Below, piece after piece: positions 17,797 through 27,157 of a DNA stretch of 64,000 nucleotides. Location: NCBI RefSeq assembly GCF_901827155.1, contig NZ_LR594659.1, positions 2,294,001 to 2,358,000 on the forward strand. The letters run 5' to 3'. The DNA comes from Variovorax sp. PBL-H6 (GTDB lineage: Bacteria > Pseudomonadota > Gammaproteobacteria > Burkholderiales > Burkholderiaceae_C). Numbering within the stretch: the first letter of the stretch is position 1; every line of letters begins with the position of its first letter. A program made the position numbers and the translations under genes. The notes beneath the pieces were generated by a model. The model saw nothing but the letters and a program-made list of their open reading frames with translations, was not told where the DNA came from and made no database searches.

Positions 17797-19071
17797 TCAA
17801 GCATGGCTGGCAACTTGCGCGTGGGCCAGGACGGCCAGCCGCGCGTTCAGCAACTGTGCGGCCGACGGGGGCGCCGGTGTTTGCGCCGGCGCTCGCGTTG
17901 GCGTCAAGCCCGGCTCGCAATGGATGTCATGCAGCTCGCGGGCCCGGCCAGCCAGCGCCGACGGCGCGACCAGCTCGCGTTTGACGCCACCGTCGAGCCG
18001 CACGCGTGTCAGCAGCAGCGTGTCCTGCCTGACCACAGGCAACCGGCGCTCGATGGCAAGGAAGTGCCAGGCATCGAAGAAGCCGGAGGTGACGACCAGG
18101 CGCCGCATGCCTTCCTTCGTGCCGGGCATCAGCACATGCGGTACATCGACGCCGGCTAGTTGCCGCGCGGCGTCCTCGGCGGTGCTGATGTCGGCTTCAA
18201 AAGTCTGCGAACGTGCGTCGGGCACGATGGCGGAATGGAACGCGGCGTCGGCCACCAGGACAGTGCCGGGCTCGAAGTTGCCATGGTTGCGCCGGAACAC
18301 GATTCGCAGCCGGTTCTGAAGTGCATGTTCGAGGGCGCGCTGGTGCGGCGCCTTTGCACCCGAAGTCCACATCTGGATCGCCTGCGCATACGGCACTCGC
18401 GGAATCAGCATCGCGTTGGCGACGATGTCCGGGTCGCAGCTGAACAAACCCGGCATGTCGGAATAGACCTCCAGCTCCTCCTCGCCGAGCGCGGCGGCAA
18501 GCGCGATCGCCGAGAGGTCGGCACTGTTCCGGCCCAACCAGGTCGTCTGGCCGCCTCGTGTGGCCGAGCCTTGCCCGCCCGGCACCACCACCAACTGATG
18601 TTGCACCAGTTCGCGGCGCAGTGCCGCGAGGTTGATGCCCTGCAGCCGCGCGCGGGTGTAATTGGTGTCGGTGCGCAGGCCGATCTGGGGGCCCATCGCC
18701 ACCGTGGCACTGATGCCATGGGCCTGGAGCGCCGCCGCGAACAGCACCGCGCCCAGGCTGTCGGCCAGCGGCAGACCGGCATCGATCAGCCGGTCGCTTG
18801 GGGTCTGGTTCAGCGCGAGCAGTGTGTCGCGGAACTGTTCGGTCAGCCCTGAGGGCGCGCTGACCACGCAGACGATGCGGTGGCGTGGTCCGCCTTGGTC
18901 AAGGCGCCGCCGCAGCCACTGGCACACCGGGCCGAAGCGTTCCCGAGTCTCGAAGGAGGAACCGTCGAACTTCATCACGCTCGTCCGGTCGCCGGCAATT
19001 GGCCGCGCCGGCAGTCCAGTCGGCATGGGCCGTGCTCTTGGCCCATGGACGTTCGTATCTCCCTTGTGCAT
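17797..19071 (-). CDS. Aspartokinase-like amino acid kinase of unknown substrate
   Basis: 424 residues of the amino acid kinase superfamily. The catalytic-lysine motif is KFDGSS, where aspartokinases have KFGGTS. Later blocks match aspartokinase layout: VVSAPSGLTEQ, VVVPGGQG, LGRNSADLSAIALAAALG (nucleotide region) and EVYSDMPGLFSCDPDIV. The last 130 residues show no clear pair of ACT domains and end in a Pro/Ala-rich tail, so feedback control as in true LysC is doubtful. The start at 19071 is supported by AGGAG 7 bases upstream. It stands alone, with no lysine, threonine or ectoine genes nearby. Real aspartokinase activity is uncertain. Confidence 0.7.
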   Translation of the reverse strand: MHKGDTNVHGPRARPMPTGLPARPIAGDRTSVMKFDGSSFETRERFGPVCQWLRRRLDQGGPRHRIVCVVSAPSGLTEQFRDTLLALNQTPSDRLIDAGLPLADSLGAVLFAAALQAHGISATVAMGPQIGLRTDTNYTRARLQGINLAALRRELVQHQLVVVPGGQGSATRGGQTTWLGRNSADLSAIALAAALGEEELEVYSDMPGLFSCDPDIVANAMLIPRVPYAQAIQMWTSGAKAPHQRALEHALQNRLRIVFRRNHGNFEPGTVLVADAAFHSAIVPDARSQTFEADISTAEDAARQLAGVDVPHVLMPGTKEGMRRLVVTSGFFDAWHFLAIERRLPVVRQDTLLLTRVRLDGGVKRELVAPSALAGRARELHDIHCEPGLTPTRAPAQTPAPPSAAQLLNARLAVLAHAQVASHA

Positions 19072-19251
19072 TGGCAAGCTCCTGTGTGAATCTGGCCATG
19101 GGGACACGGGTGCCCGGCGGCCATCGAAGTGGCCAGTGGCTCGGTTCCGTGGCGTTCCGGGCAGATTAGGCAGGCAGGCATCGCCACCCACAACTACCAA
19201 CATTGGTAGCTAGGGTGAACCCTGAATATCACTCGCGCGCTGCGCGCTTCT

Positions 19252-20262
19252 TCAGCGCGGCGCGTCGCCCTTGCGGTACTCGGCGGTCAGCTCGTCGAGC
19301 CGCTGCTTGAGTGCGGGGTCGAGCGTGTAAGTGGCTGCCGCGATGGTCGCATCCAGCTGCTCGGGCCGGCTCGCGCCCAGCAGCGGCGCGGTGATCAGCG
19401 GGTTGGCCATGACCCACGCCACCGCGAGCGTCGCGAGCGGTACGCCGGCCTCCCCGGCCAGTGCGTGCAGCTGCGAGATGGTCGCGAAGCTGCGCTCGTT
19501 CCAGTAGCGGTCCTGGTACATCGAGCCGGCCGTGCCGAGCTTGAACCGCGTGTTGTCTTCCGGCTGGGCACCGGCCTTGTACTTGCCCGTGAGCAGCCCT
19601 CCCGCGAGCGGGTTGTAGGGGATCACGCCCAGGCCTTCCTCGCCAGCCAGCGGCAACAGCTCCCGCTCGATCTCGCGGAAGAGCAGGCTGTAACGCGGCT
19701 GCACGCACACGATCCGCGTCAACTTGTGCAGCTCCGACACGCCGATGGCGCGCGCGAGCCGGTAGGCCAGGAAATTCGAGACGCCCACATAGCGAGCGCG
19801 GCCCGAGCGGACGATGGTGTCGAGTGCTTCCAGGCTTTCGTCGAGCGGCGTCGTGCGGTCGTCGCTGTGCAGTTGGTAGAGGTCGACGTGGTCGGTCTGC
19901 AGGCGCGCGAGCGACTCATCGATGGCATCGAGCAGGTGCTTGCGCGAAGCGCCCTGGTCCCAGGGGTTCGGGCCGACCTTGCCGACCGCCTTCGTCGCGA
20001 TGACGAAGCGCCTGCGCGCGCCCGGGCCCTTCGATTGCAGCCAGCGCCCGATGATCTCCTCGGTGCGGCCGGTGCTCTCGACGGTGCCACCGAGCGGATA
20101 GACGTCCGCGGTGTCGAGGAAATTGATGCCGGCCTCCGTGGCCCTGTCGAGGATGCTGAACGAGACCGCCTCGTCGGTCTGCAAGCCGAAGGTCATGGTG
20201 CCGAGCGCGAGGCGCGAGACAGTCAGGCCGGTGCGGCCGAGGCGCGTGGTGGGGATGCTCAT
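19252..20262 (-). CDS. Aldo/keto reductase
   Basis: 336 residues, (beta/alpha)8 NADPH-dependent oxidoreductase of the YajO/Tas-like group. Catalytic tetrad positions are readable: Asp and Tyr in NFLDTADVYPLG, Lys in FVIATKAVG, His in LYQLHSDD. The NADPH-binding C-terminal part reads AWVMANPLITAPLLGASRPEQL. Start ATG 20262 follows AGGACCC. Divergent from the AEC transporter gene. Substrate unknown. Confidence 0.92.
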   Translation of the reverse strand: MSIPTTRLGRTGLTVSRLALGTMTFGLQTDEAVSFSILDRATEAGINFLDTADVYPLGGTVESTGRTEEIIGRWLQSKGPGARRRFVIATKAVGKVGPNPWDQGASRKHLLDAIDESLARLQTDHVDLYQLHSDDRTTPLDESLEALDTIVRSGRARYVGVSNFLAYRLARAIGVSELHKLTRIVCVQPRYSLLFREIERELLPLAGEEGLGVIPYNPLAGGLLTGKYKAGAQPEDNTRFKLGTAGSMYQDRYWNERSFATISQLHALAGEAGVPLATLAVAWVMANPLITAPLLGASRPEQLDATIAAATYTLDPALKQRLDELTAEYRKGDAPR

Positions 20263-20360
20263 GATGGGTCCTGGGAGAGGGAGAGGGAGAGGAGCGGGCC
20301 ATCATAGTCAGGGGTGCAGGAACGTGCAGAGGCGCGGGCGTTGCGCATCGCAGCGCCTGT

Positions 20361-21320
20361 ATGCTCCGCGCGGTGAATTCATCGGTCCTTTCGTCGCTCG
20401 TCCCCGTGGTCCTGCTCATCGGCGCTGGTTTCATTGCAGGGCGGCGGGGCTGGGTGACAGGCGGCGCGGTGCGCGACCTCTCCAACCTGATCTTCCTGCT
20501 GCTCGCGCCCGCGCTGCTCTTTCGCACCATGAGCACGGTGCACGTCGAACAACTGAGGCTGGGACCGGTGGCGGCCTACTTCCTCGCAGCCGGCCTGATC
20601 TTCGCGGCGACGCTCATGGTGCGCGGCTTCAACCGCACCGCGGCCGTGATCGCGCTGGCCAATACCTTCAGCAACACCGTGATGATCGGCATCCCGCTGG
20701 TGGGCCTGGCCTTCGGTTCCGAGGGGATGGTGGTGCTGCTGACGCTGATCTCGCTGCATTCGCTGGTGCTCCTGACCAGCGCGACCCTCGTGCTGGAGCT
20801 CGCAGTGGCGCGCGAGCAGGCGCGCCAGACCGGCGGCGAGCGGACACCGATCCTGCGCACGCTCGGCCGTGCCTTCTATAGCGCCATCATTCACCCGGTG
20901 CCGCTGCCGATCATCGTCGGGCTGCTGTTCGCGCAGACCGGCTTGACGCTGCCCGAGTCGGTCGACAAGCCCATTGCGTGGCTGGGCCAGGCCTTTGGGC
21001 CGATCGCGCTGGTGATGGTGGGCATCACGCTGGCGTCCACGCCCATCGGCCACCAATGGCGCGCGGCGCTGTCGCAAGCCTTGATCAAGAACCTCGCGCA
21101 CCCCGCGCTGGTCGCGCTGCTGGGCTGGCTGCTGGGATTGCGCGGGCTGCCGCTGCAGGTGATGGTGGTGGCCGCTGCGCTGCCGATCGGCGCCAACGTG
21201 TTCCTCTTTTCACAGCGCTACAGAACGGCGGAGGACCTGGTGACGGCGAGCGTCGCGGTGTCGACCGCGCTGGCGCTGGTCACGCTGTCGGTGGTGATGG
21301 CGCTGGCGGGGTGGCTTTAG
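20361..21320 (+). CDS. AEC-family (auxin efflux carrier-like) membrane transporter
   Basis: 319 residues with about ten hydrophobic segments in the 5+5 arrangement of AEC permeases. Conserved central motif is LANTFSNTVMIGIPLVG, followed in the second half by HPVPLPIIVGLLFAQTG and LPIGANVFLFSQRY. Bacterial members carry malate, malonate or other small organic anions; the substrate here is unknown. ATG 20361 or the GTG four codons downstream could be the start; neither has a strong ribosome site. Confidence 0.88.
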   Translation: MLRAVNSSVLSSLVPVVLLIGAGFIAGRRGWVTGGAVRDLSNLIFLLLAPALLFRTMSTVHVEQLRLGPVAAYFLAAGLIFAATLMVRGFNRTAAVIALANTFSNTVMIGIPLVGLAFGSEGMVVLLTLISLHSLVLLTSATLVLELAVAREQARQTGGERTPILRTLGRAFYSAIIHPVPLPIIVGLLFAQTGLTLPESVDKPIAWLGQAFGPIALVMVGITLASTPIGHQWRAALSQALIKNLAHPALVALLGWLLGLRGLPLQVMVVAAALPIGANVFLFSQRYRTAEDLVTASVAVSTALALVTLSVVMALAGWL

Positions 21321-21372
21321 CCCGCTGCGTGTGGACTCTTGAATGGGTTCGGCAAGGTCAGGTTGAAGTGCC

Positions 21373-21406
21373 ATCTGACTAGTTATCTGACTAGTTATCT
21401 GACTAG
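21373..21406. repeat. Three tandem copies of a 12-base unit
   Basis: Unit ATCTGACTAGTT occurs twice exactly and once as ATCTGACTAG before diverging, in the short gap between the AEC gene and the pdxH stop. AT-rich against its surroundings, with stops in two frames. Function unknown. Confidence 0.9.
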
Positions 21407-21417
21407 GTTGTAGCCCG

Positions 21418-22065
21418 TCATGGCGCCAGCCGCTCGCGCACCCACTCGCCGTCCTCGCGCCGATAGCGCAGGCGGTCGTGCAGCCGGCTCTTGCGGCCCT
21501 GCCAGAACTCCCAGTAGTCGGGGACCAGCCGGTAACCGCCCCAGTGCGGCGGCCGTGGCGGGGAGAGCATGTGCCGCGCGGCCTGCAGGGCTGCGTTCTT
21601 CACCAGCACGTCCCGCCCGCTGATCACCTCGCTCTGCGGGCTGGCCCAGGCGCCGATGCGCGAGTCGAGCGGGCGGCTGTCGAAGTAGGCGTCGCTCTCG
21701 GTCTCATCGACCTTGCCGACCCGGCCTTCGATGCGCACGACCCGCTCCAGCTCGACCCAATGGAACTGCAGCGCGGCCCATGGATTGCCCGCGAGCTCCT
21801 GGCCCTTGCGGCTGTTGTAGTTGGTGTACCAGACGATGCCGCGCGCGTCGTAGCCCTTGATCAGCACGATGCGGGTCGAAGGGCGCAGGTCGCTGCCGAC
21901 CGTGGCCAGGGTCATCGCGTTGGGCTCGGGCAACTGTGCATCGATGGCCTCGGCGAGCCAGCGCTCGAACTGCAGGAGCGGGTCGGGCGCGCTGCTCGCC
22001 TCGTCCAGTTCAGCGCGCTCGTAGCTCTTGCGCAGCGCGGCGAGGGTGTCGTTGGGAAAACTCAT
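21418..22065 (-). CDS. pdxH: Pyridoxamine/pyridoxine 5'-phosphate oxidase
   Basis: 215 residues, usual size. FMN- and substrate-binding landmarks: [68 protein letters not shown] and the C-terminal [18 protein letters not shown] ending in RLAP. It makes pyridoxal 5'-phosphate from the PNP/PMP forms with oxygen. The open frame extends far upstream into the next gene's antisense; ATG 22065 gives the family N-terminus. Divergent from the MocA-like gene, 42 bases away. Confidence 0.96.
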   Translation of the reverse strand: MSFPNDTLAALRKSYERAELDEASSAPDPLLQFERWLAEAIDAQLPEPNAMTLATVGSDLRPSTRIVLIKGYDARGIVWYTNYNSRKGQELAGNPWAALQFHWVELERVVRIEGRVGKVDETESDAYFDSRPLDSRIGAWASPQSEVISGRDVLVKNAALQAARHMLSPPRPPHWGGYRLVPDYWEFWQGRKSRLHDRLRYRREDGEWVRERLAP

Positions 22066-22107
22066 GAGGCGGATTGTTGCGCATGCCAGGCCGTGGATAC
22101 TGCGCTG

Positions 22108-22662
22108 ATGGAATTGCGTCCTCCCATGGTGATCGTCCTTGCCTCCGGCCGCGGAGAGCGCTTTCTCGCCTCCGGCGGCACTGCGCACAAGCTGTCTGCC
22201 TTGCTCGGCGGACGGCCCGTGCTGGAGCACACGCTCGCCGCGGTGCGCGAGAGCGGGCTGCCATGGCACCTCGAAGATGCCGGCCATCCGGGCATGGGCG
22301 ATTCGATCGCGGCGGCGGTTCGCGCGACGGCGGACGCGGCCGGTTGGCTGATCCTGCCGGCAGACCTTCCGCTGGTGCAGCCCGCGACCTTGCGGCGCAT
22401 CGCCGAAGCCTTGCCGCAATGGCGGGCGGTGCAGCCCGTGCATGCGGGTACGCGCGGTCATCCGGTGGGCTTCGCGGCATCGAACGGCGCGGCCCTCATG
22501 GCGTTGGCGGGGCCATCAGGTGCGGTTTCAGTGCTGCGCGGCTTGCGCGCGGCGAATGCCGTGGGAGAAGTCGAGGTCGACGATCCGGGCGTCGTGACGG
22601 ACATCGATACGTTGGCGGACCTCGCGCGGGCGGAGGCGCTGCTGCTGTCGCGGCGCGCCTGA
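22108..22662 (+). CDS. MocA/MobA-like NTP transferase
   Basis: 184 residues with one NTP_transf_3 Rossmann-like domain. Nucleotide loop [15 protein letters not shown], then metal-binding LPADLPLV, and [11 protein letters not shown], as in MocA (molybdenum-cofactor cytidylyltransferase). It probably transfers a nucleotide to molybdopterin or a related cofactor; no molybdoenzyme is encoded nearby, so the acceptor is uncertain. In-frame upstream codons overlap pdxH antisense; ATG 22108 or the ATG six codons later are the likely starts. Confidence 0.8.
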   Translation: MELRPPMVIVLASGRGERFLASGGTAHKLSALLGGRPVLEHTLAAVRESGLPWHLEDAGHPGMGDSIAAAVRATADAAGWLILPADLPLVQPATLRRIAEALPQWRAVQPVHAGTRGHPVGFAASNGAALMALAGPSGAVSVLRGLRAANAVGEVEVDDPGVVTDIDTLADLARAEALLLSRRA

Positions 22663-22682
22663 GCTCGCTTCGCGCGCTCGAC

Positions 22683-23222
22683 TCAGCGCCGCGTGATCAG
22701 CGCGCAGGCGATGCGCGGCCCCGAATTGCCGGCTGGCTGCGACGTGAAGTCGTCGCGGTCGCGGTGCACGACCAGCGCACGGCCGACCACGTTGTTGACG
22801 GCGCCTTCCGTCAGCGAGATCGAGTGCACGTCGACGCTGAAGCGCGCAGTGCCGCTGGCATCGGCGACGAGGCTGGGCAACTCGCCGGCATGGCTGCCCG
22901 GCCCGCCGAACTTGCCGTGCGTGCCGCCTGCAGGATTGAAGTGGCCGCCGGACGCGTTGCCGTTGTCGCCGCAGTCGCCCTTTTCATGGATGTGGAAGCC
23001 GTGCTCCGTGCCCGGCGCGAAGCCGCGCACTTCGCCCACCACGCGCACACCGTGATCCAGCGCGGTGAACGTGACGTTGCCCGCTGTCGGGTTGGGCGAA
23101 ATCGCTCCGGTGGGCGCCAGGCTGGCGACGGCGCTTGCCTTCCCTCCCAGCGTGCCGCAGCCCGCCAGCAGGCTCGCTGCCGTTGCGATGGCAAGGGCGG
23201 GGACGATGAGGCGAGGGAACAT
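22683..23222 (-). CDS. sodC: Periplasmic Cu/Zn superoxide dismutase, predicted lipoprotein
   Basis: 179 residues. Lipoprotein signal ASLLAGC, then the SodC domain: copper ligands in GFHIHEKGDCG, zinc-site region GGHFNPAGGTHG and GSHAGELPSL, disulfide Cys in EKGDCG and IACAL, and copper ligand His in ALVVHRDRDD. The zinc-ligand Asp of the usual HxGDL motif is Glu here (HAGEL), confirmed at codon level (GAG). It dismutates superoxide outside the cytoplasm. ATG 23222 follows AAGGAG and sits 2 bases after the chaC stop, so the two genes are probably co-transcribed. Confidence 0.93.
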   Translation of the reverse strand: MFPRLIVPALAIATAASLLAGCGTLGGKASAVASLAPTGAISPNPTAGNVTFTALDHGVRVVGEVRGFAPGTEHGFHIHEKGDCGDNGNASGGHFNPAGGTHGKFGGPGSHAGELPSLVADASGTARFSVDVHSISLTEGAVNNVVGRALVVHRDRDDFTSQPAGNSGPRIACALITRR

Positions 23223-23224
23223 GA

Positions 23225-23902
23225 CTACTCCTTGGTTGAAGAATCGGATGAAGATGCCGCAGGGTATACCGGAGCCGCCAGCCCGCCGCAATCGGGTGGC
23301 GCCGTCTCCTGGTGTGCTGCTGCGGTGGCTTGCGCCAGCTTGACCAGGCGGGCCAGCGCCGCGTCGTGGATCGCGTGGCGTCTCAGCTCCAGCAAGGTTT
23401 GCTGCGCGTAGTCCAGCGAGCTGCCGTAGCGGCCGACCGCGTTGGCGAAGATGTGCCGGTAGCGCTCGTCGTCCAGGATTCCGGTGAAGTTGGGGCTGCG
23501 CCGCGACAGGGTGAAGGCCAGCGCCCGTACCGAGCCGTGCGCGGTGGTGCAGTCGAGCCATTTGGGGTCGTAGACCCCGGTCGGCATCTCGCGCAGCCAC
23601 AGCCTGCCCAGCGTCTCCAGGCCGTCGGCCGCTGGCACCCGAAACACCATGCCGCGGCAACTGCCGCCCGAGAGCAGGCCGAACACCAGGCCGGGGTTCT
23701 CCACCGTACCGCGATTGACGCGGCTCCACATCTTGAGCGCGCGATGCCAGCCGTGCACCCGCGCGGGGCGGCGCTCGATGAAGCCGAACTCCGGGCGCCA
23801 GATCAGCGAGCCATAGCCGAACACCCAGAGATCCTCGTGACCGCCCCATTCCTCGATCACGCGATCGAGCATCGGTTTCGGGTCGCGCAAGGGCTTGGGC
23901 AT
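23225..23902 (-). CDS. chaC: ChaC-type gamma-glutamylcyclotransferase
   Basis: 225 residues from ATG 23902. The N-terminal substrate loop LWVFGYGSLIWRPEF is diagnostic, followed by the catalytic-Glu region and YLLR-type variant blocks RVPAADGLETLGRLWLREM and GVYDPKWLDC. The enzyme cleaves glutathione to 5-oxoproline and Cys-Gly. An upstream in-frame GTG at 23980 would add 26 residues but leave almost no promoter room opposite the divergent OmpA-like gene; the start is therefore uncertain. The C-terminus is Ser-rich. First gene of chaC-sodC; both relate to redox balance. Confidence 0.86.
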   Translation of the reverse strand: MPKPLRDPKPMLDRVIEEWGGHEDLWVFGYGSLIWRPEFGFIERRPARVHGWHRALKMWSRVNRGTVENPGLVFGLLSGGSCRGMVFRVPAADGLETLGRLWLREMPTGVYDPKWLDCTTAHGSVRALAFTLSRRSPNFTGILDDERYRHIFANAVGRYGSSLDYAQQTLLELRRHAIHDAALARLVKLAQATAAAHQETAPPDCGGLAAPVYPAASSSDSSTKE

Positions 23903-24022
23903 CGGATCGAGCCCGGGCGGACCGGGATGGCCTGCGGGCTGCGAGGCAGTCGCGCCTAGAATTTCGCCGTCATGGTTCACCGCACCATTATTTACCGGCC
24001 CCTCAGCTACGGAGATCGACCG

Positions 24023-24556
24023 ATGTCAGCAGTCGCCGACGACGACAGCCAGCAGAATTTCATTCTTGCACTCGTGCTGGGGCTGATCGCCCTGGTGATC
24101 ATGTTCGTGATCGGCATCGTGCTCTACAGCCACAACCACAAGGCGCGCCCCGCCACGGCCATGGCCGCCGCGCCCGCGACAACCGTGGCCGTCGTGACCG
24201 AGACCGTGTCGGTGGTGATCCCCGACGGCGCCAGCATCCGCGTCGTGGGCGACACGGTGAACTTCTATTTCGCCACCTCGAGCGCCGACCTGGCGCCGCA
24301 CGCGGCCGAGGCGCTCGCCGTGGTGATCAAGGGCGTGGAAAGCGGCCGCAGGGCGGTGGTCTCGGGTTTTCACGACACGACCGGCGACCCGGCCCTCAAC
24401 GAGCAACTGGCCCGCAAGCGCGCCGAGACGGTGCGCGATGTGCTCGCCGGGCTGGGCGTGTCGGCCGCGAAGATCGACCTGCGGCAGCCGGCCGTGACCG
24501 CCGGCTCCGGCAGCGATGCGCAGGCCCGCCGCGTCGAAGTCAAGCTGGTCGACTGA
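24023..24556 (+). CDS. OmpA-like peptidoglycan-associated membrane protein
   Basis: 177 residues: one N-terminal membrane helix (FILALVLGLIALVIMFVIGIVLY), a Pro/Ala-rich spacer, then an OmpA C-terminal domain (VNFYFATSSADLAPHAAEAL, VVSGFHDTTGDPALNEQLARKRAETVRDVL, ending RRVEVKL). The peptidoglycan-contacting NxxLSxxRA motif reads NEQLARKRA. It probably anchors the inner membrane to the cell wall. Start ATG 24023 preceded by GGAG; a longer start at 23972 lacks a ribosome site. A probable terminator follows. Confidence 0.83.
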   Translation: MSAVADDDSQQNFILALVLGLIALVIMFVIGIVLYSHNHKARPATAMAAAPATTVAVVTETVSVVIPDGASIRVVGDTVNFYFATSSADLAPHAAEALAVVIKGVESGRRAVVSGFHDTTGDPALNEQLARKRAETVRDVLAGLGVSAAKIDLRQPAVTAGSGSDAQARRVEVKLVD

Positions 24557-24581
24557 AGGCGACTTCGCGACGCAGATATAA

Positions 24582-24603
24582 GCCCGGCGCTCCGGGGCCT
24601 TTT
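24582..24603 (+). terminator. Probable intrinsic terminator
   Basis: GCCCGG, a four-base loop, then CCGGGGC, running into TTTT, 26 bases after the OmpA-like stop. The stem is short with one bulge, so strength is uncertain. Confidence 0.5.
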
Positions 24604-24683
24604 CAATCGGGCTTGTTACCATCGCCCTCCGGGCCGCTCGTCCGCTGCGGCCCCCGGCAGATCCTGGCAGAGCGACATACCCC

Positions 24684-26522
24684 ATGACTCCACATCCCAC
24701 CGTCCGCGATGTCACCGAGCGCATCCGTGCGCGCAGCCGTGACCCGAGAAGCGCCTATCTCCAGCGATTGACCGAGATCCGCCAGCGCGACCGCGGCTCC
24801 GACCGCCTGGGCTGCGCCAACGTGGCGCACGCGGTGGCCAGCTTTTCGGCGTCCGACAAGCTCAAAGTGGTGGCCGAGCGTGCACCCAACATCGGCATCG
24901 TCACCGCCTACAACGACATGCTCTCGGCCCATGCGCCGTACAAGGACTACCCCGACATCCTCAAGCACGAGGCGCGGCGCCTCGGCGCCACCGCGCAGGT
25001 GGCGGGTGGCGTGCCTGCGATGTGCGATGGCGTCACGCAGGGCACGCCGGGCATGGAGCTGAGCCTGTTCAGCCGCGACGTGATCGCGATGGGGACGGCC
25101 GTGGCGCTGACGCACGACATGTTCGACGCGGCGCTGCTGCTCGGCATCTGCGACAAGATCGTGCCGGGGCTGCTCATCGGCGCACTGCACTTCGGGCACC
25201 TGCCCACGGTGTTCGTGCCCGGCGGCCCCATGCCCTCGGGCTTGTCGAACAGCGCCAAGGCCAAGGTGCGCGAGCAGGCAGCGCAGGGCCTGGTCGACCG
25301 CAAGGGCCTGCTCGAAGCGGAAATGCAGGCCTACCACACCCAGGGCACCTGCACCTTCTACGGCACCGCGAACAGCAACCAGATGCTCATGGAAGCCATG
25401 GGCCTGCACGTGCCGGGTGCCGCGTTCATCCAGCCCGGCGATGCCACGCGAGAGGCGCTCACGCGCGAGGCGGTGCGAACGGTGCTGGGGCGTGCGGCAG
25501 AAAACGCCTATGCGGTGCCGCCGATCGGCGAACTGGTGGATGAGCGCTGCATCGTCAACGCCATGGCCGCGCTGCTCGCCACCGGCGGCTCGACCAACCA
25601 CCTCATCCACTGGGTCGCGGTCGCGCGCGCGGCCGGCATCCTGATCGACTGGAACGATTTCTCCGAGCTGTCGGAAGTCGTGCCGCTGCTCACGCGTGTC
25701 TATCCCAACGGCAGCGCCGACGTGAACGAGTTCCAGGCCGCGGGCGGCCCGGGCTTCGTGATCGGCGAGCTGCTCGATGCGGGCCTGATGCATGACGACG
25801 TGCTCACGGTGCGCCCCGGCGGCCTGCGCGAGTACGCCAGCATCCCGAGCCTGGCCAGTGCACCCTCCGAGGAGCACGCGCTGAAGTGGCATCCTGCTGC
25901 GCCGTCGAAGAACGAGGCTGTGGCGCGCCCGGCCTCGGCGCCTTTCAATCCGACCGGCGGGTTGAAGCTGCTGACCGGCAATCTTGGCCGCAGTGTGATC
26001 AAGGTGTCCTCCGTGCCGGACGACCGGCATGTGATCGAGGCGCCGGCGCGCGTCTTCGATTCGCAAGCCGCGCTGCAGCAGGCCTTCAGTGCCGGCGAGC
26101 TGGAGCGCGACGTCGTGTGTGTCGTGCGCTGGCAGGGACCGCAGGCCAACGGAATGCCCGAGCTGCACAAGCTCACGCCGCCTTTGTCGGTGCTGCAGGG
26201 CAAGGGCTTCCGCGTGGCGCTGGTGACCGACGGGCGCATGAGCGGCGCCTCCGGCAAGGTGCCGGCGGCGATCCACGTCTCGCCGGAAGCTGCCGCGGGC
26301 GGCCCGCTCGCCAAGGTGCGCGATGGCGACCTGGTCCGCCTCGATGCCGTGGCCGGCACGCTCACCGTGCTGGTGCCGGCCGACGAATGGGCCGAGAGAG
26401 AAACTGCAACCATGCCGGACTCCTTGCGCACCGAGAACGGCCATGGCCTCGGCCGCGATCTGTTCGCCGGGATGCGCCGCAATGCCTTGACCGCCGAAGA
26501 AGGAGCCTGCACATGGCTGTAG
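24684..26522 (+). CDS. edd: 6-phosphogluconate dehydratase
   Basis: 612 residues, full length for Edd. It dehydrates 6-phosphogluconate to 2-keto-3-deoxy-6-phosphogluconate (KDPG) in the Entner-Doudoroff pathway. IlvD/Edd family marks: [59 protein letters not shown] (iron-sulfur Cys region), [12 protein letters not shown] and [20 protein letters not shown]. The downstream aldolase gene overlaps by 10 bases, so the pair is one operon. No convincing HexR-type palindrome was found in the 100 bases upstream. Confidence 0.97.
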   Translation: MTPHPTVRDVTERIRARSRDPRSAYLQRLTEIRQRDRGSDRLGCANVAHAVASFSASDKLKVVAERAPNIGIVTAYNDMLSAHAPYKDYPDILKHEARRLGATAQVAGGVPAMCDGVTQGTPGMELSLFSRDVIAMGTAVALTHDMFDAALLLGICDKIVPGLLIGALHFGHLPTVFVPGGPMPSGLSNSAKAKVREQAAQGLVDRKGLLEAEMQAYHTQGTCTFYGTANSNQMLMEAMGLHVPGAAFIQPGDATREALTREAVRTVLGRAAENAYAVPPIGELVDERCIVNAMAALLATGGSTNHLIHWVAVARAAGILIDWNDFSELSEVVPLLTRVYPNGSADVNEFQAAGGPGFVIGELLDAGLMHDDVLTVRPGGLREYASIPSLASAPSEEHALKWHPAAPSKNEAVARPASAPFNPTGGLKLLTGNLGRSVIKVSSVPDDRHVIEAPARVFDSQAALQQAFSAGELERDVVCVVRWQGPQANGMPELHKLTPPLSVLQGKGFRVALVTDGRMSGASGKVPAAIHVSPEAAAGGPLAKVRDGDLVRLDAVAGTLTVLVPADEWAERETATMPDSLRTENGHGLGRDLFAGMRRNALTAEEGACTWL

Positions 26523-27157
26523 AAACGAAGACGCTCACCGCCATCGAGGTGATGCGCGATGCGCCCGTCATTCCGGTGATCGTGCTGCACGACGTCAAGG
26601 ATGCGGTGCCGCTGGCGCGTGCGCTGGTGGCCGGCGGCATCCGCATGCTCGAGGTGACATTGCGCACGCGCGAGGCCCTCGAATGCATCGAGATCATCGC
26701 CAAGGAGGTGCCCGAGGCGGTGCCAGGGGCCGGCACCATCCGCAGCGCGGCCGATGCCCAGGCTTCGGCGTTGGCCGGCGCGAGGTTCGGCGTGAGCCCC
26801 GGCTACACGCGCGCCGTCGGCAAGGCCTGCCACGACCTCGGGCTGCCGCTGCTGCCCGGCGTGGCGACCGGCAGCGAGATCATGCTGGCCGAAGAGGATG
26901 GCTTCACCGAGGTCAAGTTCTTCCCGGCCGTGCAGGCGGGAGGAATCGCCATGCTCAAGGCCTGGCAAGGTCCCTTCTCCGAGGTGAAGTTCTGTCCCAC
27001 GGGCGGTGTCACCGCGGCCAATGCGAACGAGTTCCTGTCGCTCGCCAACGTGGCGTGCGTGGGTGGGTCGTGGATCGTGCCCACCGATGCCATTGCCGCC
27101 GGCGACTGGGATCGCATCGAGGCGCTGGCACGCGAGGCCAGTCAACTCGCACGATGA
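26513..27157 (+). CDS. eda: KDPG aldolase (2-dehydro-3-deoxy-phosphogluconate aldolase)
   Basis: 214 residues. Catalytic Glu in MLEVTLRT, Schiff-base Lys in FTEVKFFPA, phosphate-binding [11 protein letters not shown]. Cleaves KDPG to pyruvate and glyceraldehyde 3-phosphate. ATG 26513 has AAGGAG 8 bases upstream, inside edd. Its stop overlaps the next gene's start (ATGA). Confidence 0.96.
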   Translation: MAVETKTLTAIEVMRDAPVIPVIVLHDVKDAVPLARALVAGGIRMLEVTLRTREALECIEIIAKEVPEAVPGAGTIRSAADAQASALAGARFGVSPGYTRAVGKACHDLGLPLLPGVATGSEIMLAEEDGFTEVKFFPAVQAGGIAMLKAWQGPFSEVKFCPTGGVTAANANEFLSLANVACVGGSWIVPTDAIAAGDWDRIEALAREASQLAR

